From Podochytrium sp. JEL0797 (lineage: Eukaryota > Chytridiomycota > Chytridiomycetes > Chytridiales > Chytriomycetaceae), in the NCBI GenBank assembly GCA_027596195.1, contig JADGJG010000027.1:1-64000 (forward strand): 64,000 nucleotides of DNA, in the 5' to 3' direction. Below the pieces are notes generated by a model. It was given only the letters and a program-made list of their open reading frames with translations, was not told the origin of the DNA and did no database searches. Below are positions 1 through 15,615 of this stretch, in pieces (within the stretch, counting starts at the first letter, position 1; each line of letters begins with the position of its first letter). The translations under genes and the position numbers were made by a program.

Positions 1-1675
1 ATTTTGATAAAGTCAGTCGAATCTTGTTGTTTCGTTTTCTGTCCTCGGTGGTGGCGGAGGACGGGCGATTCCAAACACAAATTCCATACCCCCCCCCCCC
101 CCCCCCCCCAAATCAGAAATCAACACTCACCCGAATCGAAGCCCCCTCAAAAGTCTGCACAACCCTCCCCGACGACAAATCCCACAACCGCGGCAACGAG
201 TCCAACCCGCACGACAACAACCATTTCCCGTTACGCGAAAATTCAACCGACGTGACGCTCGCGCCGCCGTGTGCTTGGTGGATCGTGTTGATGATTTTGC
301 CGCCGACTCCGTCGTAGAGGCGGATCGTGCCGTCCGTGGAGGAGGTGGCTGTGGCCGTGAAGGAATCAGTTTCAGTTTGTGTTTCGCAAATCAGAATTTT
401 GACACGCGTTTTTGCGCTTTTTTACCAAAGACGTTGCCTTGAGGAGAGAAACGCGCCTAATACAACGAATCATATAAGAAACAAGAAAAGCGCAGGAAAA
501 AAAACAAAACCTTTGTAATCGAACCCGCCAACTCTGCCCCACCCTGCGGCAAACTAGGCCGAAAACACTTGAACGTTTGCACATCATAAATCCTCACACA
601 CTCATGATCCGTTCCCGCCAACAACCAATCCCCCGTCGGATGAAAACTCACACACCGCACCGCACACGCGTCCTGGAGGTACCGAAACCCACGCTTCACA
701 TTCGGTCTCTGCAAATCGTACAATTTAATGGTCATGTCATCGCTGCAGGATACGAGGATCGTGCCGTTCGGGTGGAAGGCCACGTCGTTGGCGGGGGCTT
801 GGTGATCATAGAAGGTGCGGATGGCGGGTTTGTCGGCGGTCGCGGCGGTGGGGTCTCGATGGCAGGCTTGGATTTTGGACACGTCGAGGACTTTGAGGGA
901 GTTGTCGGCGGAGCAGGTGGCAAAGTAGGAGCCGTCGGTGTTGAAGGCGGCTCCGCGCACGGGACCTTTGTGTTGGGTGGCGAACCAGGAGATGTAGTTG
1001 GGGGTGGCGTGGGCTGGGTGTGGGGAGGGAGTGAGAGGGGGTTTGTGGTGTGAGGGGGGGTTATAGGAGGGAGTTGGAAGCGCAGGGTGACGAGATGGTT
1101 TTTGTTTTTTCGAGGAGGGCATTCGAAGTGTCGAGAATTCGGGTTGCGCCAAATACCTGGGCGTGTGGTGTCTCTTGATTCCAAAACAACCTTGGTGCGG
1201 GTGCGCGTGGAGTCGTCCACATTGTCATCGAGCATCTCGGCGTCTTCGTCGTCGTTCTCTGCGGACGCAGGTTTCGCTTCGGCGAGAAGATCAGCCAGCT
1301 TGTTGGAGGGAGCGATCGCTTCGGGAGTGAGGTGGGCTGACTGCACGAGGAGGTCGGAGACGTTGGTGAGGCCAAACTGGGCGAGTTGACTGCGCGGGGG
1401 GGTGAGAAGCGAATTCGAGACGCGAAACACACAAGAAATTGGTTTACTTTGCAATGAGAGAAAGGAGCTGTGGTGGTGGGTTAGTTGGTTTAGTAGCGAG
1501 TGGACGAGAGACGCACCTCTTTGTTTTGGGTTTCGTCCTTTTCTTTTGGGGTTTCAGTTGGCAGAGGTGGATTGGTAGGCAGTGTGTCTGGTACGGCATT
1601 CGCTGCAGGTGCAGATGTAGGCTGTGACGCGGACGAGAGAAGAGACAGGAGGGAGGCGAGATCCGTGTTGTTCAT
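1..1675 (-). CDS. CSTF1: Cleavage stimulation factor subunit 1 (CstF-50), 3' end cut by the window
   Basis: A WD40 subunit of the nuclear pre-mRNA 3'-end cleavage and polyadenylation machinery. The start is taken at 1673-1675 (MNNTDLASLLSLL). The exon below 1430 carries a short helical region (LAQFGLTNVSDLLVQSAHL) that fits the CstF-50 N-terminal dimerisation domain. An acidic linker follows, then WD40 repeats between about 1010 and 515 with family-typical strings such as TFYDHQAPANDVAFHPNG, SDDMTIKLYDLQRPN and GTDHECVRIYDVQTFKCF. After an intron the repeats resume at about 350-137 (DGTIRLYDGVGGKIINTIH, RLWDLSSGRVVQTFEGA). The next intron contains a run of 21 C on the plus strand (89-109). 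The final WD repeats lie outside the window. Exon borders around 515-350 are uncertain. The family assignment is firm because repeat order and linker sequences match CstF-50 rather than a generic WD40 protein. Confidence 0.88.
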
Positions 1676-1749
1676 GTGTGAATTTCAAAGTTTCGCGAAG
1701 ACAAGAAAATTTCCAATTTGTGGCATCCCACAGTCTCACATCAAACGGC

Positions 1750-4533
1750 ATGATTGCACGCCCTGTGCTCCTGCTCCTTGGATTCCTCGGCCTACTTGCA
1801 CATGCGCAGAGTGCAGTCTCTGAGTACTCTTCGACTGGCGGTGCGTCAACATTCAGCGCGCACTTTGTGCGCAACACTGCACAGAACACGGTGGCAGTGA
1901 CGCTCCAGGCTGCGGCGCCTGGCTGGGTGTCGATTGGGTTTGGTGCGCAGATGGCCGGCGCCACCATGTTTGTGTGCTGGCCCAACGCACAGGGCGGCGC
2001 TGTTGCCACGTGCAGCCAGCGCAGCTCCATCGGAATGGCCCTGCCGCCGCCCGCCCAAACTGAAGACGCCACATCCATCGCATTTGACCAGACCGTGCCT
2101 GTTCTGCCTAACGTGCAGCTCGGCGCCACCTTCATTCTGCCCGCCGCCTATTTCAGCACACAGTCAACCACTCAGATGATCTTTGCCTACGCCACGGCTC
2201 CCCCGTCAAACCCCGCTGATCCAAACTCTGACTTTGGCATCCACGACCCAAACTGCAACGGTCCATTCACAATCAATCTCAGCACAGTGCCCGGCAGCGG
2301 CAGTACAACCAACTCGAATTCCGCCCCACAACCTCCCTCCCCCAACACCCCGCCGCCCGCAACTGCTCCCGCTGTCCCTGGTCCTGTCAAACCATCACAG
2401 GGTGCGAATAGCAGTCAAGGTATGCGAATCTTGAAATTACCCAACATCTCCACCCATCTCACGTGTCCCACATTCAAATCAAAAAAAAATTCCATTGATT
2501 AACATCTCCCATCAGCCACACCCAATTCATGGTGCACCAGTGACGGATCGTCCTTCTGCTTCCAGGCCAGTCTCGACCCCGCCACCGGCACCGCCACCAT
2601 CACCTTGCAATCCTCCGCAAAGGGCTATATTGCTCTCGGCGTCGGCTGCTCCACCATGACCTGCAGCAACATTTACATGGCCTGGACTGCCACAAACGCG
2701 TCCTCCGTCATTTCCCAACACAGCACCACAGGCCACCAATCCCCTTCCATCTCTTCCACCAAAGATTTCACCCTCGTCCCAAACCCTTCCTCCGTCACCA
2801 TCCTCTCGACCTCCACCTACTCCGTCTCCTTCACACTCCCCAAAACCGCTATCACAACCACATCCGCCATGAACTTCATCTACGCCTTCTCCAACACCCC
2901 CCCGAGTTCCCCAGACTCGGCCACCACCTCCTTCACACAACACGCCGCGTCGGACCGTGGCACCTTCTCCATCAACCTCGCGACAGGTCAATCCGCAACG
3001 GTCGTCACTTCTACGATTCCGTATGCACTCATTCACGGAATCATCATGTTCTTGGCATGGGGCGTCATCCCATTCATCTCCATCTTTATCGCGCGATACC
3101 TCAAATCACGGCTCGGTCACATGTGGTATATCCTGCACATGAGTCTCGGACTCACGATTCTCGGGTTCACGCTCGTGGCGTTGATTCTGATTGAACTCAA
3201 CATTGTGGGACCACTCTCTGTCCGTTTCAATTCGAGTTTACACGCATATATGGGGGCTGTGCTTGTTTTTGGAATGCTGCCTGCTCAGATTATACTCGGG
3301 TACGCGAGCAATGCGTTGTTCTCGCCGGACCGTGTGAGTGTTCCATGGTGGGATCAGGTGCATTGGTGGTTGGGCCGTGTTGCGATCATGTTTGCATGGG
3401 TGACCATGTTTATGGGGCTTGTTCAGTTTGGAAGCGGGGTTGTGATTAAGGTGTTGTACTTCGCTGCCATCTTGTGTGGTATTGCAGCGATTGCATGTGG
3501 ACACTGGATGTTTGGGGGCGCCGTGCATCACGTGAAAGGGGCGGAAGGGTTTGATGATGAGAATGGGTTGGTGAAGGGGGGCAGTCAGAGGAGGAAAGTG
3601 AGTGAAGATGTTTTTGATGTAAAGCGGAAGGGGAGTAAGAGGGGGGAGGATGTTGAGTTTGAGGTGAGGAAAGGGGTGGTGGCGAGGAAACTGGGGAGTG
3701 ATGCGGGGACTGGTGGGAGGAGGGGGACTCCGAGTGAGAAGGGGTCGCAGAGAAGTGTGGGGTCAGGTGGGGGGGATGGGAAACGGGGGAGGGGGAGGGG
3801 GGGTGATGAGGAAGGGGGGTCGAGGGCTTGGGAGCGGCTTGCTGGTGGGGATTCTCCTATGATGCCTGTTGCTGCATCGCCTACGCAGGTGCGGTCCAAG
3901 TCTGTAGATCGGCGTGGGGGTGGTGGCGGTGGTGGCGGTGGAGCGGGGGGACCCCCGGACTCGCGACGTCGTGGACCGCCGGCTTCTCCGCGTGATGATG
4001 GATTCGATTCTCCGGGACCGAGGCGGTCGGAGTCGACGCGGCGACAGGATCCGAATGCGGGTGGGTCTCTTGGGCGTAAGAATGCGGGTGGGGGTGGTGG
4101 TGGGTCTTTGAGTAGACGTGAGGGTGACTCGCGGGATGCGAGTGGGCGTGGGCAGGATGCGCGGCGTAAAGAGGATGGTGGGGGGGTGAGGCGTAAAGAG
4201 GAGGGAGGGAATGCGGGGTCGCGACGTGGTGGGGAGACTCAGCAGGTGCAGCGAGGGGAGAGTCAGAAGAGACGCCCTGAGGAGGAGAGGGGTGATCGGA
4301 ATCGGTCCATGGATCGTTCGAGAGGTGGTGGTGGTGGTGGTGGGGGGAGAGACGAACGGGATGATAGAGATACCAGGCGTGGTGGTGGGGGGGGTGCGGG
4401 GAGAGACGAACGGGACGATCGTGACCCTAGGCGCGGGGGTGGTGGTGGTGGTGGTCGCAAGGATGATAGAGAGCAGGGTAGAAATGGCGGTGGTGGCAAT
4501 CACAGTAGAAGCCAATCCCGTAGCAGGCGTTAA
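1750..4533 (+). CDS. DOMON-cytochrome b561 membrane protein with long basic RG-rich tail
   Basis: The start at 1750 begins a signal peptide (MIARPVLLLLGFLGLLAHAQS). It is preferred over an in-frame upstream ATG at 1624 because it gives a clean secretory leader. Two DOMON-like beta domains follow: one in exon 1 (about 1800-2290, ending in a Pro/Ser linker) and one in exon 2 after an intron near 2420-2515. A cytochrome b561-type membrane core comes next (about 3020-3530) with several hydrophobic helices and candidate haem histidines (in HGIIMF, LHMSLG, LHAYMG and GHWMFGG). Members of this family are predicted transmembrane electron carriers at the plasma membrane or endomembranes. After the last helix there are about 330 residues of Gly/Arg/Ser/Asp-rich low complexity, ending in repeated RDERDDRD units and SRSQSRSRR. 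That tail is much longer than usual for the family. The substrate is unknown. Confidence 0.85.
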
Positions 4534-5768
4534 ATTCGTTGGAGAGGGGGTGTTTTTGGGGGTTTTTTCGTTTTTCTCCTTATTCTTTTTTCCATGCTTT
4601 TTGTTAAATATCATGATTAAAGGAAATATTGTTCTACAAAAAAAAACCCGCTAAAAAAACACCAAAAAAACACTGATTATTTTTTTCATCGAACCCCCTA
4701 TAAATTGTAAGCAGAATCTCTTACCGAATCGGAAACCGAAGTTTCTTGACTCTAAATATCTCTTGAGCGGAGTGGTGCCAAGTCGATTATTTTGCCCGTG
4801 AGCGCCTCTCCCGGTTCCACCACCCCTTGAAAAAAACTGTCTTCAAGCTCAACCTCGACTCGCATTTACTCACTTTCTCCATTGTCAATATCCAAAGAAA
4901 TTGGGAGCGGGGTACCACCGGGCTAGGGAAACAACCCCCCATATTGAGCAACACTCCCATCCAGCATCGTGAGGAAGGCGCTTTGAGCGTCCTGGTGGGA
5001 GTCCGGTATTCCCAGATCCCGGTTCATTCCTGCTTTATGATTGACACCACGGTACCACGTAATCTGTTCATTTTTTAATCACAACGAAACTAAAAGAAAA
5101 CCCCTCTTTTCTTGCAGATCTCCACGCGCCACAAGCACTTGCCAAGATCAGCACAAGCTATTTCTCTGCGGCGGATCTCTCTCGACGGACCTCGAGCATC
5201 AGAACACGTTGCCGCCATGACGCGACAATCGCTTCCTCAGTCGACCTTCGGAGCTCAGTCACGACCGTTGGAGCACGACCGCTAAGTTGGCGATTTGAGT
5301 TGTGTCGTTGATCGCTTCCATTCCACCATTGAGAACGCTTGAACGCTTCGGTTGGATTGCTGCGTCCATATCGTTGGCTCCCGTCAGCAATGTCATAGTT
5401 GTGACCGACAATCTCCTCTAGAGTTTGCTCTACCGCGGGTCACGTCGCTGGAAACCTGATGCGTCACATCTTAATTGCCGGGGGTATCCCTTTCTCCACC
5501 CAGTCGCCGCACTTTCCGTGCGGTGGGACCTCTCTCTCAGGATACGTTTTTTTCTTTTGTTTATTTTTTTCGCGTTTCTCACCCAATATTTATCTTATGA
5601 CTCGATCGGCTGGACACACCCTTTCTCTTGATGTTTCCTTTTTTGACTTTATTCTGTTTTGCTTTCTCGGAATATTCTCATGAGCAAATAAACCTTTTCT
5701 TCGCAAAACCAATCATTGGCTGCTTCTCATCACTCTGTATTCCATGTTTTCTTTTCACAAATCTTTTC
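4534..5768. other. Gene-poor spacer, no supported gene
   Basis: About 1.2 kb between the b561 gene and the 3' end of the MFI-like gene. Only short open frames occur, and none resembles a family I recognise. The first ~150 bp is A/T-rich and probably holds the b561 3' UTR. The rest is mixed composition. A perfect 6-bp stem with a 5-nt loop lies at 5507-5523 (CCGCAC / GTGCGG). I looked for tRNA, 5S rRNA, U1, U2, U4, U5 and U6 core sequences by eye and saw none. A decayed mobile element or a non-coding RNA cannot be excluded. Confidence 0.5.
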
Positions 5769-8143
5769 TTAAAATTCAGTAAAAAACAAGTCTCCCAAAC
5801 TCTTGTTCGACTTTGCCGACCAAGGTCGACACTTTTTGGAATCTTCCTCAGCCGCCACAGGACCCGCCACCATCGCCCCTTCGGCGGCAATCTTGCGAAA
5901 CAGGTCAATTTCAGCCAGCATTGGGTCCACTGCTGTTGCTCCATCGACTCCGCCAGCGTGTCGTTTTATCGCGTTGTTGGTGTTTTTGTCCTTCACAGTC
6001 TTATTGAGATCCCCCACGGTCGGGTTCAGTGCAATTTTAAGAGGAGAGTCAGCAATCCCGACCAAATAGTCATTCGGGTCATCGGAGCGACCGGTTGTGG
6101 AAAGCACGAGCCAGTCGTGACTGTACGTTTCGAAATCGAGGGCTTCCGACCATTTCATGAGGAATGCGTGTTCGAGCTCGGATTCGAGGTCAGCCATTGC
6201 TTGGAGGAGTTGGTCTTCGGTTTCGAAGCGGGAGGTGGAGTCGTTGTTGTTATGGAGGTGGGTAGGGGGGTCGTTGTTGTGTTGCGATTCGTCTTCTTCA
6301 ATGAGGTCTGAATCGGTTCGGCGATAGTTGCCAGTGATGGAGTCGGGGGAGGCCATTTTTTTGCCTTCCTCATATCTAAATGCAAGGACGTTAAAATAAA
6401 AGTGTGTGGGGCAAAAGAAAGACAAAGGGAAAGGGCCACCCACAATTTCCGCATCCACTCGAGCTTCTTGGCTTTTCGCAACCGCTCGAGCTCTTGTCGC
6501 CGTTTGAACTTGTTGTGATGGAACGGAACCGTTTTGGCCGCCGTGCGTGTCGGGTTGTCGTCAAGGAGTTCTTGGCGCCAGTTGCGTTCAATGATGGGTC
6601 GCCATCCGTTGTTTTCGATGCGTTGGTACCAGCCTTCGTTTCCTGCCAATTATATTATCGGATGAGAAAAGGGAGGAAGTGAGAGAGGGGGTTACCTTTG
6701 CCCGCCGCTACACTGCCATCCGGAGTCTCAACCCCCTTGTTGAACAACGTTTTGGGTAAACTCTGTTTCGCCTTTGTATAATCCCTCGGACTGAATGCAT
6801 TCATGTCCACGAGTTTGTTATGCACAAAGATTTTGTAGTAGATTGTGGGTGGGAACTGCGTGCCTCCGAGACGGAACCGCACGTGGATCCCGCAGGCGGA
6901 GTCAATGAGTTTGGATTCTTTGGGGTTCACATATTTGAGGAGGGCGCAGGGGTTTCCGGTTTCGCGGAATTGGATGAGGTTTTTGTAAAAGAAGTAAACT
7001 TTGCGGGCCTACAGAAATATTGAGATCAGCTTTGAGAATTTTTTTTAGCCTGTTAGGGCTTCTTGATTTGTACCGAAAAACTTCGCCACGCCGTTTGAAT
7101 CTTGCATACCGCCCTCACGTATGTGCTCGTTTTGTAATCGGCACGCTCGGCTTTTCGAATAATCGCTTGTCTTGCTTCCCTTCCGAGGTGTCCATTCTTT
7201 TCATCGAACGTGAGCGATTGCAGGTACAGCCATTTTTTGCGGAAAGTGCTCATGCGGAATGTGGCTTGTATTTTGGCGGCTGCGAAGTGTGGGTAGTCGG
7301 GCACGTAGTTGAATTGCGGTTCGAATATTTGGGCGTAGTGTTTGAATTTTCGAATGACGATTTCCTAGTGGGTGTCGGGAGTGCGTGGGTGTTGTGTCGT
7401 CGGGGAGGTCCAAATTTCGGTTTTTACCTGAACAGTCAAGTCCACCACAGCCGGCAAACCCCCCAAATATTTGGAGGAAACCGTGTTGTGCGAATCAATC
7501 GTCAATTTCGCATACACCACGGCAATAAACTTTCTCCGCACGAGGAACCCTCTGACAAAACTCTGGATCATGATGGCCGCTGCACTACGGGCCAGCTGTT
7601 CCTTCAACAGTTCTAGTTCTTTTAATCGCGCTTCTTCGGCGGCATCAAACAGGTCTTGCGTCGTGACGATGGCGACTTTGATTCCTTCCGTTTTGTCGAG
7701 TTGGAATTTGGTGGTGGTCGCTTTGATCACGGGTTCCTCTTCCTCTTCTTCGTCCTCCTCTTCCGATTCAGCTTCGATGGGAATCGTTTCGCGATGCAGT
7801 GCCAGCTTTGACCAAGGAAAAGTGAGTCGAAGCGTGCCAACACGCGCTTTTTCTTTCAAGTCACCTTTCTCGCGTCTTTCGAGATGCGCAATAACCGCTC
7901 GAACCGGTCGTTTGGAAAATTGACTGTAGTAAGCAGATCGAACGGGTCAAACCCGCACAGTTGGGCCACGATGCCGTTGTCGGTGGCGCCGCGCGTGTCT
8001 GTGCGAAGACGTGGGGCCAAAGGTTGCGGCGAGTCAGCTGGCAAGAGAGGACTTGTGAGACTGCCTGCGGCGATCAGGAGTTTGTCTTCGGCCTCTTTGC
8101 GGGCCGTGAAGATGGCAGAGGTGGGCATGGGTGGAAGATCCAT
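5769..8143 (-). CDS. IQ-motif protein of the C11orf65/MFI family
   Basis: The start at 8141-8143 (MDLPPMPTSAIFTARKEAEDK) is followed by several exons to the stop at 5769. Visible parts in order: an acidic linker (about 7790-7730); IQ motif 1 (AAIMIQSFVRGFLVRRKF); IQ motif 2 (AAAKIQATFRMSTFRKKW); IQ motif 3 (AVCKIQTAWRSF). The conserved core follows, with INPxE-type sequence (VNPKESKLIDSACGIHVRF, then RLGGTQFPPTIYYKIFVH). After another intron come GWYQRIENNGWRP and HHNKFKRRQELERLRKAKKL. The C-terminal part ends in a helical region containing MKWSEALDFETYSHDWL. This order matches vertebrate C11orf65 (mitochondrial fission factor interactor), recalled from memory. IQ motifs normally bind calmodulin-like proteins. 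Its presence in a fungus, together with three IQ motifs, hints at a flagellar or mitochondrial role kept in zoosporic lineages, which is an inference. Confidence 0.8.
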
Positions 8144-8316
8144 GTTGGAGATTTACAGGGTGGTGTTTTTCGGAGGGTAAATACATGTCTCGTTCTTATG
8201 TGATGAGGTGAAATTAACGAAGGGAGTGAAGGGAGTGGGAGTGGAAGAAGGGAAAGAGTTGGCTCCTTTTTGTTTTGATCAATTCGAACTGTCCGGACAA
8301 AAAAAACACACGAAAA

Positions 8317-11825
<3,509 letters not shown>

Positions 11826-11946
11826 GTGGGTGTGTGTCTCTTGGGGGAGGAGAAGATGAAGAGTTTCCATTTGTTTGTTTGTTTTTTGAAATATAACTTA
11901 TCGTCGATATAAATATAAAAAAAATATGAAGCGCGCCCTTATTCAT

Positions 11947-14900
11947 TTATTTATTCACAAAATCATGATAACTGTTGACTGTACGTTGAAGGTCTCGGTT
12001 CGTTGCTATTGGTGAAGAAGTGAGAGAGAAAAGAATTAGACCCAACATCCCACACAAAAAATGTCACAAATTACCTAAGATCGGAAGAATCTCCTGCAAC
12101 AAACTCTTTTTGGACATGCCCATCACGCTGCCTGCCCCTGGGTTCCCCAAATCCCCACCCACCAAGTCATCACAAAGTTCCTTGACTTTTGTCACACACC
12201 CTTCGTCCGAAAGTTTGCGCACATACACCGTCAGCCACGCGCGGTAGTCGGTAGCAGATCCGAGGACAGATGAACACGCCATTCCGAGCTATCACACACA
12301 GAAGCAAAAGAAGGAGGCAGAATCAGCACCCACTTAACCCAAAAAAAACAAAAACAATGAACCTCTGCATGATCCAACAACGCCACATTCTTGCCCACTA
12401 CATCCCCCACCGGAACCTTAAACCCACCCTCATTCTCCACAACCCCAACAGCCACCCCACTCGCATCCACGCGCCCATCCGCATCGAACCCCTTCACGTT
12501 CATCCACGCCTTCATGCCGTAATGGTACACAAACGCGTCGCCATTCGAAAGCGTGATGAACGGTTGACCCACAGCGTCGTTGGATCCCACCGGAACCGTG
12601 CGCAGACTCGCGCTCATGAGTTTGAGCGAGTTCGGGTCTGCGGTGGATTTGTGCGTCAGTGGGGTTACGGGTTCGTTGGACAGGATATTTGTTTGCTTCG
12701 ATATGTCCCTTTGGGAAATGTGGGTGATGAGTTTCAGTATGAGCTTTGGCACTTGCGGTGCGAGTGCATGGCAAGAAAATCTCACCACACGGAAACAGTG
12801 CAACTCGTCAAAATGACCATCAAAAATGAACCCGTCACGGCTAAATAGGATATAGGAGACGGAAGCAAAATGGAGGGCAAGAGTCTGAAATCGAAAACGA
12901 GTTGCATCAGTGCATTCCCGTTTGATCCTCAGTAACTTAACCTCAAAGAAAGGTTACCTTCGCCCTGCCACCGTAAACACACTCACAGTCGCATCCGCAC
13001 ACGATGCAGCCCAAAATTCAGAAGACCCCGCCAAATTCAGTACGGCGCTCGGCAGCGAGACCGAGAACTGGAGTTGTCCGCTCTTGGAACCAATGATTTT
13101 GGAGCCGCCTTTGGCTGCATAACAGCGTGTGAACATGCGAAGGGTTAAAGAAGAAATCTCACCTCCATCGGGATTCGTGCACTCTAAATTCAAACACGCA
13201 GCACTCGCGGATCCCACCACAACGGGAGTCAACAGCTTCGACTTAATTTTCGGGATCGCCAACAGTCGCGATGGAGGAGAAACTGAAGAATACGTGGGAA
13301 GAATGTATGCCGCGGGCTTCTTACAAAAACAAAAACGTTTCAACGCACAACAAAGGACACAAGAGCCAATAGAACTCACTGTTGAACTTTCCAACGCAAG
13401 AGACCCAGATTCTTCAACATGCCCGTCTGCTTTCCTTTTGGTTGGTGTGCCCATATGAATCCCAGCCCCATTGTTGATGGATTTGCTCGTCGGTTGAAAC
13501 GGTGCGGTGGGACCGACATGGACCGTCTACCAAACAAATTAATTCAACGTCCCTTCCACCAAAAGGAAGGGAAAGCACAAACCGCCGGTCTCATTGGCGA
13601 ACTCGCACTCCGAATCAACACGGGAGTAATCCGCTTCTTGCCCGCCGCCGTACGCGTTTCCTTCTGTTTCCCAATTTGCAGCATGTTCACTTGAGGCGCG
13701 GAAGCCGTGAATCCACTAAACGGACCGCCACTGCCACTCCCACCCCTTGCTCCGGTCGCGGAAGAAGAACGTGCAGCTGCGTTTTTGGAAGGCGACGTCA
13801 TGCTGCCCGATCGCTTCATGACTTTGAATTCGTCTTCTAAGCCAAGTTGGGAGACGGATTCGGGGACGGCTTGTTTGACTTTTTGGAAGCCGTATTTCGC
13901 GAGGGAGGATTCCTGATTGAGTTCACCAAGAGACGTCAGGAAAAAACGGCCAACAAACTGATAACAAAAAGAAATAGTCACAGTTTCTTCGGTGGAAGCT
14001 GCCACTCCGAATTCAAGATTGTTGAAATTGAGGGCTATTTTTTGTTGGTGAGCAACCAACGAAAAATGAACAAGAGAACGCACCAACAACCGTTCCATCA
14101 TACGAACACGCATACAACGTGAATCCATCGCTCGACCTTGACCGAAACGAATGAGTGCAAAAGTCTCCAAAAAACACCAACTCCCCCCCGCGACAAAGAC
14201 AACAAACCAAGACATATCCATGACAGTATGCGTGAACAAGTCCTGCGTGCTCGCGGCCGAAAACGGCCTCGCCGTCCACCACACCGAAATCCCGCGGTCT
14301 TGACCGGCAATCGCACACACCGACGACACAACTTTACGCGTCTTGGGCGCAACTGCCCCACCCTCTTCTCCCATTTCCTCGTCTTCATCGCCTTCTTCTG
14401 GAATTTCGATATCAAAAGTCAGAGGGTTGAACGCCTGTGCGTTCGAGAAATCGGCATCAGTCGCGTTACACAATACCAGAATCTCAGACACTTACAGCCA
14501 CTTCGATCGCTGCCAAATGCCCCACGAGTGATACATCCGAAGTCCATGTGTCTCTGTTGATGATGGGCGCGATGGGCATGTTGCCGTTCTCGCCGTTCGC
14601 AGTGGCGATGCAGGATCCGTCCGGAGACCAACTGAGTCGCCGGAAGAAGGTGGTGGCAGAGGTTTGGTTGAAAGGTTCGGAGATTTCGTGTTCACAAACT
14701 AAAGGTAATCAAACGGGAAGGGAACGCGGTCCAGTTGTCAACAAATACGCGAACATGACCAAAAAAAAAGGAAGCTGCCTTACCCCAATCCGACGTTCTC
14801 CAAATGCGCACCGTCTTGTCGTCACTCTCCGACGCAAGATACTTTCCCACCGGGTCCCACGTCAAGCCCTTCACAAAGCCCATATGGCCGTCGAGACGCT

Positions 14901-15588
14901 TCAGCTTATCGAAGGACTTGCCGTCCCAGATGAAGATGTGGCTGTCGAGGCCGCAGGACGCGAGAAACTCGTTGTTGGGGGACCATGCAACGTCGGCCAC
15001 GTCTGAGACGGCGGGTTTAGTTCATGTTTTTTTTGGCACAACGAGACGCACCCGAGTCGTGGCCAAACAGGACCTTGACGGCTCGCCAGGTCTCGATGCT
15101 CGGCTGTGCGCCCTGCTGGCCAAACGCGGATTGTTTGTATCCGGACCTGATTCAACGTGAGTGGGAACCCTTCAGGTGTGAGCTGTGTTACCTGTCCTCC
15201 TCCCAGATGACAACCTTGTTGTCGTCAGAACCCGAGGCCAATAGACGGCCCTGGTGGTTTGCCCAGCGCAGACACAGCACGGCTCCAGTGTGAAGCGCGA
15301 GGGTGGCCAGCAGCTTGTGCTCGTTGGGGTCCAGTTCGGCGTCTTCGCTGAGGATGGGGCGCGTGTTCCAGATGCGGATTTTGCAGTCTAGATGGAGGGT
15401 GTTAGCAAAGGGGGGTTTCGTGTTTGCCAGGCTGGCTGGCATTGCCTGGCCAGAGCCTGGGCAAACGACTCACCCTGGCCTCCCGTCGCAAGCCTGGCCT
15501 GGCCTGGCTGCGCATGCACCGCGTAGATGGGCAGGCGTTTGCCCTTCTCGCCAGGGTGTTGGATCCAGCTGGGGTTGAGGATGTACAT
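11947..15588 (-). CDS. HIRA: Histone H3.3/H4 chaperone HIRA (Hir1/Hir2-type)
   Basis: The start at 15586-15588 gives MYILNPSWIQHPGEKGKRLP, the usual HIRA N-terminus just before the first WD repeat. Repeats continue through exons at about 15440-14700 (GSDDNKVVIWEED, DVAWSPNNEFLASCGLDSHI, GFVKGLTWDPVGKYLASESD) and 14500-14000. A Ser/Gly-rich linker follows. The ASF1-binding B motif then appears as QKETRTAAGKKRITPVLI (about 13640). The C-terminal HIRA domain spans about 13450-12070 and includes DYRAWLTVYVRKLSDEG and LLQEILPIL. A short last exon fits an intron at about 12072-11996 and ends NRDLQRTVNSYHDFVNK with TAA at 11947-11949. HIRA deposits replication-independent nucleosomes together with ASF1. 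It is divergent from SWI5, with start codons 27 bp apart. Confidence 0.93.
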
Positions 15589-15615
15589 GGCACGCGAAAA
15601 AAAATATCTTTCGAA
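15589..15615. promoter_or_regulatory. Very short shared 5' region of HIRA and SWI5
   Basis: Only 27 bp separate the HIRA start (15588, minus) from the SWI5 start (15616, plus). The interval is A-rich with no TATA-like box. Core promoter or transcript start sites must overlap the coding region of one or both genes, or one of the two start codons is wrong. SWI5 has no better in-frame ATG downstream within exon 1. Confidence 0.5.

Noticed and set aside
3763..4614. 283-codon minus-strand frame of Pro/Thr-rich sequence
   Set aside because: It is the complement of the RG/GC-rich tail of the b561 gene; low-complexity sequence stays open on both strands.
4800..5630. Decayed LTR retrotransposon or gag fragment
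   Set aside because: No paired LTRs, primer-binding site, zinc knuckle or polymerase motifs were seen; only a short ambiguous frame.
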